NCBI RefSeq assembly: GCF_026230105.1
Contig: NC_079478.1
Span: forward strand, 29,961,653-30,025,652
Length of the DNA stretch: 64,000 nucleotides
Reading direction: 5' to 3'
From: Diorhabda sublineata
Lineage: Eukaryota > Arthropoda > Insecta > Coleoptera > Chrysomelidae
A program made the translations under genes and the position numbers. Below are positions 24,801 through 37,663 of the stretch, in pieces (positions within the stretch are counted from its first letter, which is position 1; each line of letters begins with the position of its first letter). A model generated the notes under the pieces. That model was not told the origin of the DNA. It saw only the letters and a program-made list of their open reading frames with translations, and did no database searches.

Positions 24801-27370
24801 AAAAAGTAAGATAAAAAAACTATTTGTAAACACTACACGGATGTATGGTACCCTTCAGATAAAAACTATACATGAGAAATAAAGAAATAGTAAGATATGA
24901 CCTCAGGGGACCTATAGCGTCAAGATAATAATTTTGATAAACAAATACAGATTAAGGATATTCCAGAAAGAGATTATAAGTACCGTTCACGGACAAGTTT
25001 GAACAGAAGAGAGGCGAGTAATTATTAGAAAGTACAAAAAACAATGGGGAAAACGTTGCGAATGTATTACGTCTTGTTTATGAACACATTTATAGGAAAC
25101 GTGAAGGAAAGACACTGAGAATGATAACAGAATTGATAAGAATTGTTAGCAAATGACAAAAGTGAGTAAAAATGGATTTTATAAACACGAATAATAAGGT
25201 AACGAAGAATATATTGATCCTACTTGATAGATAGGTGAAAATACAATTTTTGTTGAAAAATGTTGTTAGGACAGAAAGTGAAGTTTTGAAGATTATTTCG
25301 ATATTTTTATTATTTGGAAAGATGGGAGATTCGGAGATTTTAGATTAGATAAATAAGTTGGTTTGTTGGTGAGGTTGAGGTTTAAGTGGAAGAGTCTGAA
25401 TTGGTCAAAAAACAGAATCACAACTAAAAAACAGCAAAAGCAATAGAGTAAATTAAGACGACCGAAGAAAACAAATTTAAGAATATCTGCTCATGTTAAC
25501 AAACGAAACCAAAATATTCTAGTAACAATAAATGTTACTAAAATTTCTTATAACAAGAGTAGTTAAAAATGACATTTGACATTAGATTTTACCTGAAAAG
25601 TCCACGCGAAGAGCTTGATATAAATAAAAAAAGTACTGGCTTCTAAAACAAAATTGTCCATCCGAATTGTCCACACACGGATGGGTCCATACTGCTTCTT
25701 TGCAAAGAGATGTAGCCTTGGTACTGCCAATAGTCTCTTTAGCAACTTCGACGTAGGAATTGTTTAGCGGACCATAGCCACATTTGCCAGTAGACGTGAA
25801 TAACGGATACTATAACATTGATTCGTTAAAAAGCTCCTCAACAATACCAATTTAGGCACAATTTACAACTTAAAGTAAAACTGGGATCTTAAACTTCTCT
25901 GGCGATAAAGTACTACTTTTGGACAACTTCTCGCAGAGTTAATTAAATATGAAGTGCAAATCTTGAGTTATTTTAGCAAAACTAAAACCTTTTGCTCATG
26001 GTAATATCGTAGAAACGTGAACATTGTGAAGAAGCTATGTTGGAATTCTCAGTTTCATGTAACTAAAGTTTAAACTAACTCCAGATCGCTGGTAACATTT
26101 AAATCGAAGATTGTGAATAAAACTATCTATAAATCATGAAAAATTGCATTATCTGTGGTTTAATCTGACGTTTGAGGCTTGAACTTCAGTTATAAAATGG
26201 CGCTCAAGTGAGAGCTCAATAGGATCAAGCCGTTTGACTTGATAGTATTGTGAGTATTGTGTAAATATCTGGTAACACGTTAACGGTAGTTAGACTGTAT
26301 GGTACACTAATTAGTAGGACATCCACAATTTATTATTTCAACGTTAGTTAAGTTAGAAAAAAATGCTGATTGATCTTCAGGATCATATTGTAGTACCAAA
26401 AAAAAAAAACATAATTGGGTGACTCCTTGAAAAGGAAACGATGTCTTTCGTCATTTAAAATTTGAATTCCAGAACCAAATATATCTGAGTGAATATTTAT
26501 CATTTGGTTTTATTCTGTGCACAGCACAGACATTCTATCATCAGAAAAATTATCGTAAACGTATGTTTGTAGTGAAAAATAACTATTTTAATTAAAATAT
26601 CAAATTTTTCTATCGTTGTGCTTAGTTGAAACCAGATTTTTCTTTAAATTATCTGAAATAGTAACATTTCGCGAAAATTTCCAATCTACTATCTTCGTTT
26701 TGAGCATAATAAACTCTAATATATAATTTGATTCCATTTGGAGTGTAATTGCAAACTCGTCTCTCATATTCTGACTGGTTATTGCACCGTTTGATGGCTT
26801 ATCTTAAACTGTAATGAAGCACTTGCTGAGAGTTTCCACTACGGTGAGTAAACGTCCTCAGCACTAGAATAGGTTCAAATTGAAGGGTGCTGCATCTTGC
26901 TAAATAAGCTAATTTCAACAAACCGTGATGGGTTTGAACTAAAGTGAAATTGCTTATGGTCATATCCTGGATTCAATTAACTCCGAATTCTGCAGATTCA
27001 GTTAAATGGAATGTTTTTCCATATGCGGTTATTATTAAAATAAAATTTAAGGGAAAGTAAATTCCAATTGTGTCCTGTTTACGCCTAAAATTATACTTCC
27101 TAATTTTATTGAAATAAAATCTTTCTCACAATTTCCCAAGAGTATCATGAATTGATGTGAACTTTCTATATTTACACAGGAAGTGAACACATAAAAAGTA
27201 TTTTCTCCATTTTAACAAGCATTCAGGGACATTGCGTCAATATTTTCTTTCCTTATTTTCAAATTCCATTGAAAGTACCCTGAATTGAAAAATAATAATA
27301 ATAGGATGAAGTTATTTTAATAATAATAACCTTTAGCTAATGAAGTACTTTTTAGAAAAAATAAACAAGG
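21881..27370. other. Long interval without recognised gene
   Basis: This is 5.5 kb with no family similarity. It contains two copies of a diverged unit of about 90 bp (22320-22420 and 24312-24405). A GC-richer patch lies at about 23440-23760 and a run of 12 A at 26398-26409. It could be intron or intergenic DNA. Confidence 0.4.
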
Positions 27371-28250
27371 GAAGATTACATATTGTTTCCGCACATCCTA
27401 TCGTCTGATAACACGTTAAGCTCCGGTGTGATCAATAGGTCCGCAACTCCACTTTTCCCATTGCCCAGAGCGTTTCTATGAACCACACCACGTATTTTAT
27501 TTCGACCCTTCTCCGCGGCCCGAGGGACCATATTTAAATGTGTTTCACAGTTTGGTTGTATCGCCCTGGATCCTTGAAACATTACCTTACACTTGGTCCT
27601 TCTCTTTTTTTTATGACTTTTTTTCACTGTCTCTTCTTACTACTTAGACCTTTCTTCACTAGGAAATGGTTTGGTTTCCTTGCAGCTTTGCACTTTTTAG
27701 ACTTGTATAAAACACGCAAAATACATAATTTTTTGCACTTTATATTCGAAATAAATCTTTTTATTATGTTTCCTTGGATCACTCCCCATATGGAGTGTAA
27801 TAACACAACGTGTTGATATACCACTTGTCTTCTTTCGGTGTTGGTCATATGGTTAAACTTATTGATTGTCGCTATGTCAACAGGTAATCTTACTGACTGT
27901 GAAGCTTGCTCATTTTTACCCGTAAACGCAAGAGAAATTCGTCCAGCCACATTTACCGGCAGTTTGGTGATGGTGAAGGTGTAATAAATGATGAAAATGT
28001 GCGTGAATGATGATGAGGAAAATAATCGGAACAGGCACTTCATGATTAACGAACTTCATGAGATAAATGCCGGAACTGTTGACAGGAGAACACAAAACGA
28101 ATCGAATAGTCAAATTTTTTGTCCTCTTTGGGGTATCATCTCAATTTCAAAAAACTATGAACTTTTTTTATTTTTTGATACCGGAAAGGCATGTTTCTGT
28201 TATACTTTTTGTCGGGAGTAATGGAATTAAATTGTGGAAGGTGATATGAA
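27371..28250. other. GC-richer interval with long unassigned open frames
   Basis: Two minus-strand frames (139 codons at 27624-28043 and 83 codons at 27376-27627) run end to end with a frame change, and plus-strand frames overlap both. The sequence is less AT-rich than its neighbours and lacks transposon motifs. The protein products show no domain I recognise, and openness on both strands argues for composition rather than coding. It is listed because it holds the longest open frame in the window. Confidence 0.25.
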
Positions 28251-28725
28251 ATTTTGAAAAAGCCAAGCCAACCAAAATTAGAGGGAAGGAAAACACTCTA
28301 ACAACTCTAGCTTATTAAAACTAAACATTTTTATCGGAAAAATTGCATCATTCACCATACAGTTCTGACTAAGTACAATCAGTCTATGTCCAAAACTTTA
28401 GCACTGTATAGCTGGAATGCGCTTTGTATGATAATTTAAATGGGACTCTTTGTAACTGATTCAACAGTCAGGTGATGATGGAATGCAAAATTTGGTACTA
28501 CGTTCTGGCAAATATTTTAATATTATTAATTGATATATTGAAAAGTGAAAAATTAAGATTTCAATACAGTTTTTGTTAACAGTAAAATTTTCGTCTACTT
28601 TATTATAGAACAAACGATATTATTTTAAAAATGACTTCTTATTGTTGTTTGTGTGCGTATGAGAAAAAAATTTCACAATCAATCCACTAAAGAACGTATA
28701 AATACAGTCGAATCACGCTGTAAAG

Positions 28726-29647
28726 TAGGGGTGCTCAAACTTGAACTGCTGGCGATCTACCTCAATATTTTTAGACTACTTACGATCGACTCTGAGAGGC
28801 TGCAAGTATGTGTGATGCAGGGTTGTCGTACATACACGATACACCCTACCTACCTAGGTATTATTTTAGTCAAGGTTTCGGTTAGGTTTAGTTAGGTTCT
28901 TCTCTACAATATCAATGAAAAAACTCATAGTTATTCAAAATTGCGAGTTTATTGGTTTTTACAAAACAAAAGAGTTACATATGGTGTTAAACCTAACTAA
29001 AGAGTGGCTTTGGATGTTGAAGCGTGGCACTGTATGTCCTCAGCATACTTTTCATAAGATGGTACGTAACCACTGAGTGCTAATCCCAAGCATGATGACA
29101 TATGATCGTCAGTTAGTCAATTGCGATATTTTGACTTAATTATCTTCATTTCAGAAAATGCAGACTCGCACAAGTAAGTTGACCCGTTTTCGTAATTCAC
29201 TCTGTGGCGGAAAATCCTTTTGATAGTTTTTATGAACCGTTTTATGATACCTCTCTAAGTTACCACGCTTAGGTATTGCAACTGACGCACGACAAATAAC
29301 ACAAATGCACTTATCCTTCACCATACAAAAGAAAAATTCTTCCTCCTTATTAAAATGATACGTTTTAGATTTCTTCACTGCACTCATTTTCCACTATTTA
29401 ATAATAAACTTTGTATCGACGTAGTATCGCTATCTATGCTATGCTAGTCTCGGCTTTTCTTTGACAAGTGCCGCGCGTTCCTTTGATAAAGCCGCCTTTT
29501 GCCGCAAGCAGTGTTATTTTATTACGTAATACATTTTTGTAGTTTAGTTACCTACCTACTTATTAAAAATTTTTTTCTTCTCGAGATCTACTCAAAAAGC
29601 ACTCGCGATCGACTGGTCGATCGCGATCGACCGTTTGAGCACCCCTG
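28726..29647 (-). mobile_element. hAT deletion derivative with target-site duplication
   Basis: This is a 922-bp non-autonomous hAT transposon. Its ends are inverted repeats TAGGGGTGCTCAAAC on the left and CAGGGGTGCTCAAAC read inward from the right, typical of animal hAT termini. They are bracketed by an imperfect 8-bp target duplication, CTGTAAAG (28718-28725) and CTATATAG (29648-29655), with 6 of 8 matching. Beside the right end is a subterminal palindrome-rich block with the repeated motif GCGATCGA (about 29605-29632). Inside, on the minus strand, the two extremities of a transposase gene are joined with the middle missing. Confidence 0.8.
28997..29387 (-). pseudogene. hAT transposase N-terminus fused to C-terminus
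   Basis: Translation starts at the ATG ending at 29387. It gives a BED zinc finger: residues about 26-31 CICVIC supply the C-x2-C pair and RYHKTVHKNY supplies the H-x3-H pair. BED fingers bind the transposon ends in this hAT group (ZBED5, FAM200 and GTF2IRD2-like proteins). At FPPQSELRKRVN the frame changes, and the sequence jumps directly to the protein's far C-terminus: CESAFSEMKIIKSKYRN, then LTDDHMSSCLGLALSGY, ending at a TAG at 28997-28999. A TGA follows KYRN. The RNase H-like catalytic core is therefore absent. This resembles the classical deletion derivatives of hAT elements that are mobilised in trans. Confidence 0.75.
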
Positions 29648-29770
29648 CTATATAGTATTCATGGTACTCTCCAATTAGTCCCTGTTTATTGAGCTCATAG
29701 TTCGATTTTGGGGTGAACGAAATTTTAATTAGCCGTCATTAATTACTACCACCCTGCACTTCTTGCTTTG

Positions 29771-30032
29771 GATTATGAAAGACGACAAATTAACCTGTAG
29801 ATAGGTGAATTGTACAAACAACCTCCATTTGTTTGGCAACCTATAATGGTGAGTTATATGTTGATAATCACGGCAGTATTTAACCAGTAAATTTGTTTTT
29901 TCCTGACGACAAATTAACCTGTAGATAGGTGAATTGTACAAACAACCTCCATTTGTTTGGCAACCTATAATGGTGAGTTATATGTTGATAATCACGACAG
30001 TATTTAACCAGTAAATTTGTTTTTTCATAATC
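29771..30032. repeat. Miniature element with tandemly duplicated 124-bp body
   Basis: Two copies of a 124-bp unit lie head to tail (29781-29904 and 29905-30026). Over the shared length they differ at one clear position (G29873 versus A29997). The pair is bracketed by an exact 10-bp inverted repeat, GATTATGAAA at 29771-29780 and TTTCATAATC at 30023-30032. The inverted similarity continues inward (ACAAATTAAC on the left against ACAAATTTAC on the right). The simplest reading is a small inverted-repeat transposon whose interior was recently duplicated. The duplication is certain; the transposon reading is inferred. Confidence 0.7.
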
Positions 30033-32370
30033 AAAATGTATTTGGAAATATTTGCTTCTAAATATTAGAGCCTTAGTGAGTTCCTACCAACTACAAATAT
30101 TTTCAAATCAATTTATACAATTTTTCGTAATTGATATTTTTTATAAGCTTCAATGAAAAGATTTTTTCAAATTTTTTTATTTTTTAGGGTCATATATGTG
30201 TTTTTTATCTTGAATTTGACCTAAGGCAGGTCAAAATTAGAATTTTCCAAATATTTCCGTCTTTATCAAAATATGAGTATATCTTGAACAATTACATTAA
30301 TCAATGGATCACTTTCAACGTGAATATTAGAATGAAAATCTGTTTAACTGAAAAAAATAATTAAGTTTCTACATCTCTAATAAAAATCTTAACAAACTTC
30401 CACCCATGTTTTTTTTATTTCATGGGGTCTTGATTCAGTTCTATATTTTTATCGTCTTAATGACCCTTTAATCTATTTTATAAAATAGTTTATAATGTGA
30501 TTAGAGCCTTCTTAGGATTACTATTGGCGAAAGAAAATTTAATCAATTTAGTTTATCATAAATGGAACAAATTATTTATTCAGCATACAATTAACATTTT
30601 TTTAGAATCCTGAATGCCAACTGTTTAAATATAAACACGACAATCGATAGAGTATTTACAAAATTAAGTGCTCACAAAATTGAAACTTTTATATTATGTT
30701 TTTTATTTCATAAACCACATATTATGAGAATTGTCTAGAAATAATGAGGTCAAAATTAGTAAATAAATGAAATTATTGATGTTTATCTTGATTTATAATT
30801 CATGGAATCTTCCTTTTATAAATAAAAATATTTGTTAATATTTACTTATTGCTGACGGTAGTCTCTTGCGTCGAAAGAGCGATGACTTTTTAACTTTCAG
30901 TTTAAGGAGTTGGAATCACTGTTGAAAATTATCTATTTCACTTAATAGATTGTGTGTATACTTTAAGTGAAACATTCTGATTTCTATAGGATGTTAAATA
31001 CCACCTAGCGACTGATTAACAGTCATTGAAGTTAGGAAAACATCTAAGGAACTTAATACCTCTGAACGAAATGATGATTCCGATCGCTGTATGTAGGTTT
31101 CATCTTGCAGGCTTTATGTAAACCCAATCTATATTTTATTAGAAAATTAAGGTCTCTTCATCTAAGAACTATTGGATTATTGAAGGTCGCACCCAACACC
31201 CTGAAAAAATCGATGTTTAGGCGGGAATAACTAATGACAAAAGTAATTGTCAATATGTTTCTAAACGTGAACAATCGTTATTTACCAGATCTAAGTATAG
31301 GGTTACAAGAAGATTGTACATCCTCCGAATAATGCGAATTTTTCTACTGAGGTTTTTCTGGAAGGTATATTAATCTACAAATACCAAATAACTTCTGGAG
31401 GGGAGAGAATTATAGACATACAGGCATCCTGCATCATAAAGGGTGAATTAACCTCTATTTCAACAGAAAGCACGGTAACAAAAAATGGAGCAGAAGCCAA
31501 AGTTATTGAACTTCCAAAAGTCGTAAAATCTGAAAATAGGAAATACATTTCTATTATCCTTAAAGCGGAAAATAGAAAAAGCTGCCAGATTGTTGAGGGA
31601 AAGTTTTTAAGCATAGGAACCACAACAAAACAAGTAATATAGACATTCAGTAAACTCAAAAATAATAGCACGCAAAATCAAACGTGATAGCGAAGCACTC
31701 TCCTGGATTCGTCATTCTGAAGTAAACCTCTCTGATAGGTAACTGAGAACTAGTGAAAAAAACTTGAATGATAACAGACTTGTTAAACGTGGCAAAAGGG
31801 AAAATGATGCTGAAGAGATTGTTATAGTAGTACTACCAATGGAAAATAAGACACGATCAAGCTTTCGCCTTCACGGAAAAGCGACGGCAAATTATGGAGG
31901 ATGACATAGTAGATTGTCTTGAAGATATAGCAGAATTGGACATAGAAAAATGGGAAATCTCAATTCTGGTTCGGAAATGATACAAGAAAATATGGGTCTT
32001 AAGCTACCGAAAGACCCACGTTCAATCTAGATCGTTGTAGACCTCTCAAATTAGATATAAAGAGACCAATATCTCAATTCTGGTACGATATTAAAAGAAA
32101 TCGGCCTCTCGAAATGTAATTTCGACAGGTTGATGAGTATTAGAATACAAAAAATTTGTTGCTTCTCCACAATTAACTATTGTTAGTAGAGTATCTACTC
32201 AAAAGTGAAATAGGAGTATTTCTTAATAAATACATTTTTCTGTCGTTAAAAGAGATCGTATTATTCAGCTTCCATTGAATATAAAATTTGTAATGATGAA
32301 GCATTTTATCAAGATTCTTGCTATAAATATTTTACAGATTTTACAGATACTTGAAACATTTATCTTGCTC
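30033..32370. other. No recognised gene
   Basis: This stretch is AT-rich. A plus frame open from 31301 to 31642 (113 codons, no ATG) has coding-like residues but no recognised domain, and its length is within chance. A symmetrical TGACCT-n5-AGGTCA pair sits at 30218-30234. Confidence 0.4.
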
Positions 32371-32375
32371 AAAAA

Positions 32376-33120
32376 ATGGAATTCAATCGCGAACATTTTC
32401 GTGAGATGATTTTGCATGACTTTCGACGTGGATTAAACCAATTCTGATCAACCCACTTTTGGTGATGAAGCAGCATCTCGTAACACCGCGATATTGAGGC
32501 GTACTTGTGCATTAGTTCCACTGCCTTACAATCAATATTGCATGAATATACAGCTGTCAAAATTATTTGTTCGCGTTGGATAATATAATATGACTATCGT
32601 TCAAAAACAGCTCACGAATGGTGCAAAAAAGTCGGAAAAATCGACAAATGCAACAAAAGTTGATAGCGCACGAAGTACTTTGAAGCAAATAGTCGTTTGT
32701 TTTTTTTTAAATAGCTGGAAGTGTCGCCACGGTTCTATTAGAGCAAAGTATAACGATCTATTCTGATTTTACACAAGCATTTGTTTACCAAAAGTGTTCG
32801 AAAAAATCAGAGAAACAAATCGCAGAAGACGAATCATTCTCCATCACGACAATGCTAAATCTTCCATATCAGTTCAACCAAAAACGTTTTTGAATAGTCA
32901 AAGCATCGAATTGATTTGTTATCTGCCGTACAGTCCTCTTATGGCACCAATGATGTCTTCTTTCTTCCGCAGATCAATAATTATTTGCGAGGTCAACGTT
33001 TTCCTACACCTGAAGAAGCGGTTGATGCACTCAAATTCCATGTTTTCGAGGTACCCCAAACGGAATATAATAATAGAGATAATTTTTACCATATATGATG
33101 GAGAATATCCCTACTTCATG
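32376..33120 (+). pseudogene. Mariner transposase pseudogene, internally deleted
   Basis: The start is preserved. ATG at 32376 begins MEFNREHFREMILHDFRRGL, a characteristic N-terminus of one insect mariner lineage, which hits a stop shortly after. The middle is mostly deleted. Around 32740-32790 the phrase VATVLLEQ corresponds to the V-A-T-V-P-L-E-Q strand. From 32794 the frame reads KIRETNRRRRIILHHDNAKS, which contains the second catalytic Asp, then SIELICYLPYSP. A frame change then gives GTNDVFFLPQINNYLRGQRF, with the last Asp, and TPEEAVDALKFHVFEVPQ. Typical length for the family is about 345 residues, so roughly a quarter is missing. No terminal repeats were found. Confidence 0.8.
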
Positions 33121-35395
33121 TAGCTTATTTAGGAAAATCATTTTTAAATATTTATTTGAAATGAAAGTGAATATGTCATATTTAGAAAAATGAAGTGAAT
33201 ATATATAAACGTAATCAGAGCCTCAAATATTTACAGAGTGCTCTGGAAAAATGTTTTTTGCGATGCGTGATTTTCATCGACAAAATTACAATTATCAAGA
33301 GGGAAACATTCAAATCTGACTACCCACATTAAATACAAAACATTAAAATTTTTTATTTACTTACTATTACTCCAAATTAAAACAATGTCTGTTGTATCAC
33401 TCTTTATCCGTATTGCAGATGCTTTTTTTAAACGTCGCTTTGTGTTCATTAATAATAAAAACACGCGCACATTAAGCTATTCGGTATGGTTTTAAATGCG
33501 GAAATGATAAATTACCTAAACTGGGAATGTCTCATTCGGGTCGTAATGTTTATTAATTCATTAAAATATACTTAACTATAATGAATATATACATTATTTA
33601 GAGATGGACAATCTGTATTTATCAGTTGAAACATTCTATACATTTTGTCCATTCACCTTTATCTGTAACTTAATTTTATGTTTTAATTTTCTCGATGCAT
33701 TTGGTTGGACAAAATCAGATTTTATCATTGCAACAAAGTAAAAAAATTGCACGTAATGTTAATGAACATTCAAGGAAATTCTTTTTTTTTTTTAAACTCA
33801 TGCGATCCAAATCAGGTTTTAGTTCTGAAGTATTCTATAAGCCAGGAGTATTTCGGAGTTTTCAGTTGGAAAGATGCATTTTATTGAATATCATCAATAG
33901 AGTTTGTTATTCATACACATAGAAATTGCAGTTTGAGTCATCCTCAGTTTAAAGTGGAGATTCTGAGCAATATATTAATGGAGCCCACCGGTCGGAACTA
34001 ATTTAAAAATTAGGATATATTTCAATGTTTGTCGCAGCTTATAACCAGAATAGTAAATGTACTACACCAGGGCCTGTAAAACTCAGACCTCAGAAGTTAT
34101 GTATTTTCAGTATATTTCATCTTCTCTTATTGTTTTGCTGTGCAGTTCTAAATTACCTTGAGTCATCTATTATTGTATATATTTTATGATCTGCCTTTTT
34201 CAGTACATCTTTGCTACAACAATAATCTTTCTTGTTGGTCTAAAATCTGACATTTTCTGTATCTACACCAGCCATCTCATTATTGGTTATTTCCCATTGG
34301 AAAAATATTTACCTACTGTATTTTTGAATAATGGTCTGTTAAATATTTTTCAGTCTATAATACAATAGATGTAGCAATGGCTGAACAAGTATTTTCTTAG
34401 CCGATTGAAAGTCCGTTGTGATCCGTTGGTAGATTGGTTACACAAAATTTCAAGTCGACTATACTTCCATATTTCATCATCATGATATGTGTGAGTCTAA
34501 TGTTTAAGATATCGTAGATACCACCAGGCAAGGTCTCAGGTGTCCGAAACTTGTACTTGCGGTTTTACCGTTAAATGTTTGGGTTGCCGTTCGGCTGTTT
34601 TTTTAGAGGGAGCCTATTTTTAAGAGATGTAGGCTTGGCTGTAGGGAAGGAAAACGTACAGTAAGCAAAAAGTCAAAAATAACAGTTGTTAACGTTTTTG
34701 TTTTACATTCATTTACATTAGATTTGCAATCTGCCTCTTGATATTAGGCAGACCAATTAACGGATCCATATTCTGATTTAGCTTTGATTAGGTTTGGTAA
34801 GATATACTCAAATATTAATAAAGTTGGGTTCAGTTTAAATTTATGTTGAATTATCTGTTTTCGACCGATAACTCCCAATGAACTGAAGAAAGTAATTCAA
34901 ACCAGCGCTGCCTAATTAGATTGTGGATTGCTAAAGATACATAGGATATTAAAAGAGGTAAAGTGTGATAGTTGGGTATTTTTAATATAACTATTAACAG
35001 TAATTTATGCAAAAAGTGCATAAAGTGACTCTTTTTTTCACAAAAATTTGAGTAGCCATTAGGCGACTTCGGCAATTCCATGATGAAAAAAAGACACCTT
35101 ATGCATGTGTTGCATACATTTTTTTCTACAGCCCTTTTCCAAAAATGAAGTTCAAATTGTAATTCGAGATATTTTAATTGGTGAATTACAATTAATAACG
35201 AAAGCATAATGATTGCATTGAAAGTTAACTGTAGACAACGATTTTAAGACAAACTAACAAGTAAATGATATAATACTTTATGTAAATTTTCGATCCAGTC
35301 ACACATCTGTCTATTTTATTACCAGATGAAGCTTCATTTAAGTGATGAATATTTGTATCAGTCAATAGTCTTTTGATTTCTAATATGATGTAGAA
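33121..35395. other. No recognised gene
   Basis: This stretch is AT-rich. A 118-codon minus frame (34851-35207) is unrecognised. T-rich runs occur near 33781-33795. No element ends are seen. Confidence 0.4.
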
Positions 35396-35399
35396 GATT

Positions 35400-36190
35400 G
35401 GTTTAAAAAAGTGCTGTTATTAGTTCCTTGTAAAATCCGTGAAGCACAATGTATCTTTGTATTGAAAGAACTGCGTGTGTATACCAACAACTTGTATTGT
35501 ACATCTTGTATTTCTATATGATATGATAGAAAGAAGTGATTGCTGGTTGTGTTTTTGGGTCTCAGATTACATATTTTCGATATCGATACATCAAATCCAT
35601 TTTTAAACTGGTTTCTTGAATTACTGTAAAACGCCGACTTGTGAACGTTTTTGAATGCGGAATCGTGTTGAGAAAACTTCCCCTTATTTTCCATGTTATG
35701 AATTTTCATTTTATACAACTCTTCAGTACGACAACCTCCGGCTATTCCCAGTATAAATGTTACTTTCGAAACAATGGGTAATGTAATATAGAATTAATCA
35801 CTTATTTAAAATTTTTACCTTGAACATTAAATATTTGTCTAACTTATTATAGGTTTGTAACCAACCGATTTTCATTTCAGAAATCATTTTGGCATATTCA
35901 CTCATATCTACATTATCATCCATAATTAATTGTTTCAGATTAGAAATACCTAGACCATAGTGTAGAGGACTTGAAATTTTTAGAACTTTTTTGAAAATAA
36001 GATAATAGCACGCGTCTGGTAAAGCTTTGAATATTATTCTGGTTCTGCCAGTGTTATATTCTTTAGATAGTTTTCTTTGTATGTTACCACATTTGTCCTT
36101 CCTATGATTTCTTTAGTAGTACATATTTCAATTTCCGAATCTTCACTTTCCACCTTAACAAAAATAATAATAGAAAGCCACTACTACATT
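35400..36190 (-). pseudogene. Crypton tyrosine-recombinase pseudogene (copy 2)
   Basis: Cryptons are DNA transposons that move with a tyrosine recombinase (R-H-R-H/W-Y) instead of a DDE transposase. Reading leftward, one frame gives SFTRRVLLSYFQKSSKNFKS, then STLWSRYF (about 36030-35945), matching the Crypton N-terminal pattern F-x-E-x-V-L-L-A-Y-F and S-T-L-W-S-x-Y. After a frame change, DNVDMSEYAKMISEMKIGW follows. At about 35762 VTFILGIAGGCRTEELYKMK carries the first catalytic Arg in C-R-T-E-E-L. Then CTIQVVGIHT (about 35485) follows another shift. The H-x-x-R and H-G-G-W motifs are not found, so the C-terminus is lost. A 56-base interruption at 35763-35818 looks like a GT...AG intron, but joining it does not restore the frame. 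Confidence 0.65.
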
Positions 36191-37544
36191 GAAAAAAATC
36201 TAGATACTGATAAAAGTCAAATCAGTTCATGTGCTGTCATGTCAAAGTTAAATGTGACTTAAGTTTTTTTAAAGGTGTGGACAAATGGCCCTAATCTGTG
36301 TTAGCTTATGGAAAGCGTGAAATAAACCATAAAAAATTGCCTTAAGCGCTACGAACCGGTAAAATATAAGGTACTTTGAAAATAGGGCGTAGAAAAATAT
36401 TACGTCTGTTATAATAATCACGTTTTTTTTTCATTCATTGGCATTCATAAAGAATGTAATTTCTGAATCTGTCAAGAAGCGTGAAAAAAAGTACCTTAGC
36501 GTTTCATTTTTTCAGACTTTTGCGTTGAAAAAAGTAGTGAACTGTGAACGCTTTTTTTCTCGTGTCAATTCGTTTCTCCGATAAACTGTCACACTTTTAT
36601 TTCTTGATATTCGTTGAAAAAAATCCGTTTAGTGTCTAATAAAAAGGAGTATAGTATTATTATTAGTGACGGAGAGTAATAGAGAAGAAAGTTTAAATAG
36701 CAAACCAGAAGATGTTGTTGAATCGGCAACTGCAGCGACTATGAATCTTCTACCTGAGAAGTCCAGGAAACGGTAGATGAAGGAAGGCATACACAGCTTC
36801 ACGGAAAGAGTGTTACTAGCTTACTTTGAAACTAAATCCGAAATGTGGAAGACTTGAACACTTTGATCGACTTATTCAAAACCGTAATGGTGAGTAACGA
36901 CGTAGACATCAGTAAATATTCGAAACTCATTGCAATTTGAAAAATTAAACAGTTGGCTATAGACCCAAGAAATCTAAAACATTTACCCGTGAAGAAATTA
37001 ATAAGTTTCTGTCACAAGCTCCAAACGATCATTATCTCATGCATAAGGTATGACAATTTCAATATAAGCTTAGATATTATTTGTATCTTCATCATCATTC
37101 AGATTGCTTCAATATTCGGAATCGCAGAAGCGCTGTGGAGAGAGAAATTATATAAAATGAAATGTAACGATATTAATAACCGGAAATGTTTTAATCATCA
37201 CAGTACCTGATTCAAAAACTCATGTCCAACGTCGGTTTACTATTATTGGTGTAATAATTGACAATAGATTAAACTTATTAATCATTTATAGAAAATATAG
37301 AAACCAATGGCTCACAAGTGTCAGAACAGATCATTTCTTTTTGCAATATAGAAATGGAAAGTGTAAAACCCAAGTTGTAGGTGTCAATACCTTTTCAAAA
37401 ATTCCCTCGCGTATCGTAGCATATTTGAATTTACCTAAACAAAAAACTACACTGGGCATACATTTCGACGCTCTTCGGCGTCTCTATTAGTGGATTCCGG
37501 TGGTGATGTAATTCAACTAAAGAATCACGGTGGGTGGAAATCCA

Positions 37545-37663
37545 CACAATATTATAAAATTAAATTCTAAAATATAAGTTAAATTTATAACCAATAAATA
37601 TAATGAATAACCTAATAATATTAATCTCAAATATAAAAATATTATAAAATAAATATAACAAAT
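37545..37663 (-). pseudogene. nad5 N-terminal part (numt copy)
   Basis: This is NADH dehydrogenase subunit 5. It starts with ATT immediately after the tRNA-His at 37663 and stays open for about 39 codons in the mitochondrial code (ICYIYFMMFLYLSLMLLGYS, then LYLLVMNLTYILEF). It is a hydrophobic N-terminal segment typical of nad5. It is cut off at the left junction with the Crypton. Confidence 0.8.

Noticed and set aside
27376..28043. Two adjoining minus-strand open frames totalling about 220 codons as a host gene
   Set aside because: There is no recognisable domain, a frame change lies between them, and overlapping open frames exist on the plus strand. Composition explains the openness. Kept only as an unassigned interval.
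31301..31642. 113-codon plus frame without ATG as an exon
   Set aside because: Residues look plausible but no family is recognised and there are no convincing splice sites. By a rough estimate from AT content, one or two frames this long are expected by chance.
35763..35818. A 56-bp GT...AG intron in Crypton copy 2
   Set aside because: The boundaries have splice consensus, but joining AAG to TAACATT creates a stop. Only removal of a different 55-bp segment restores the frame, so it may simply be an insertion.
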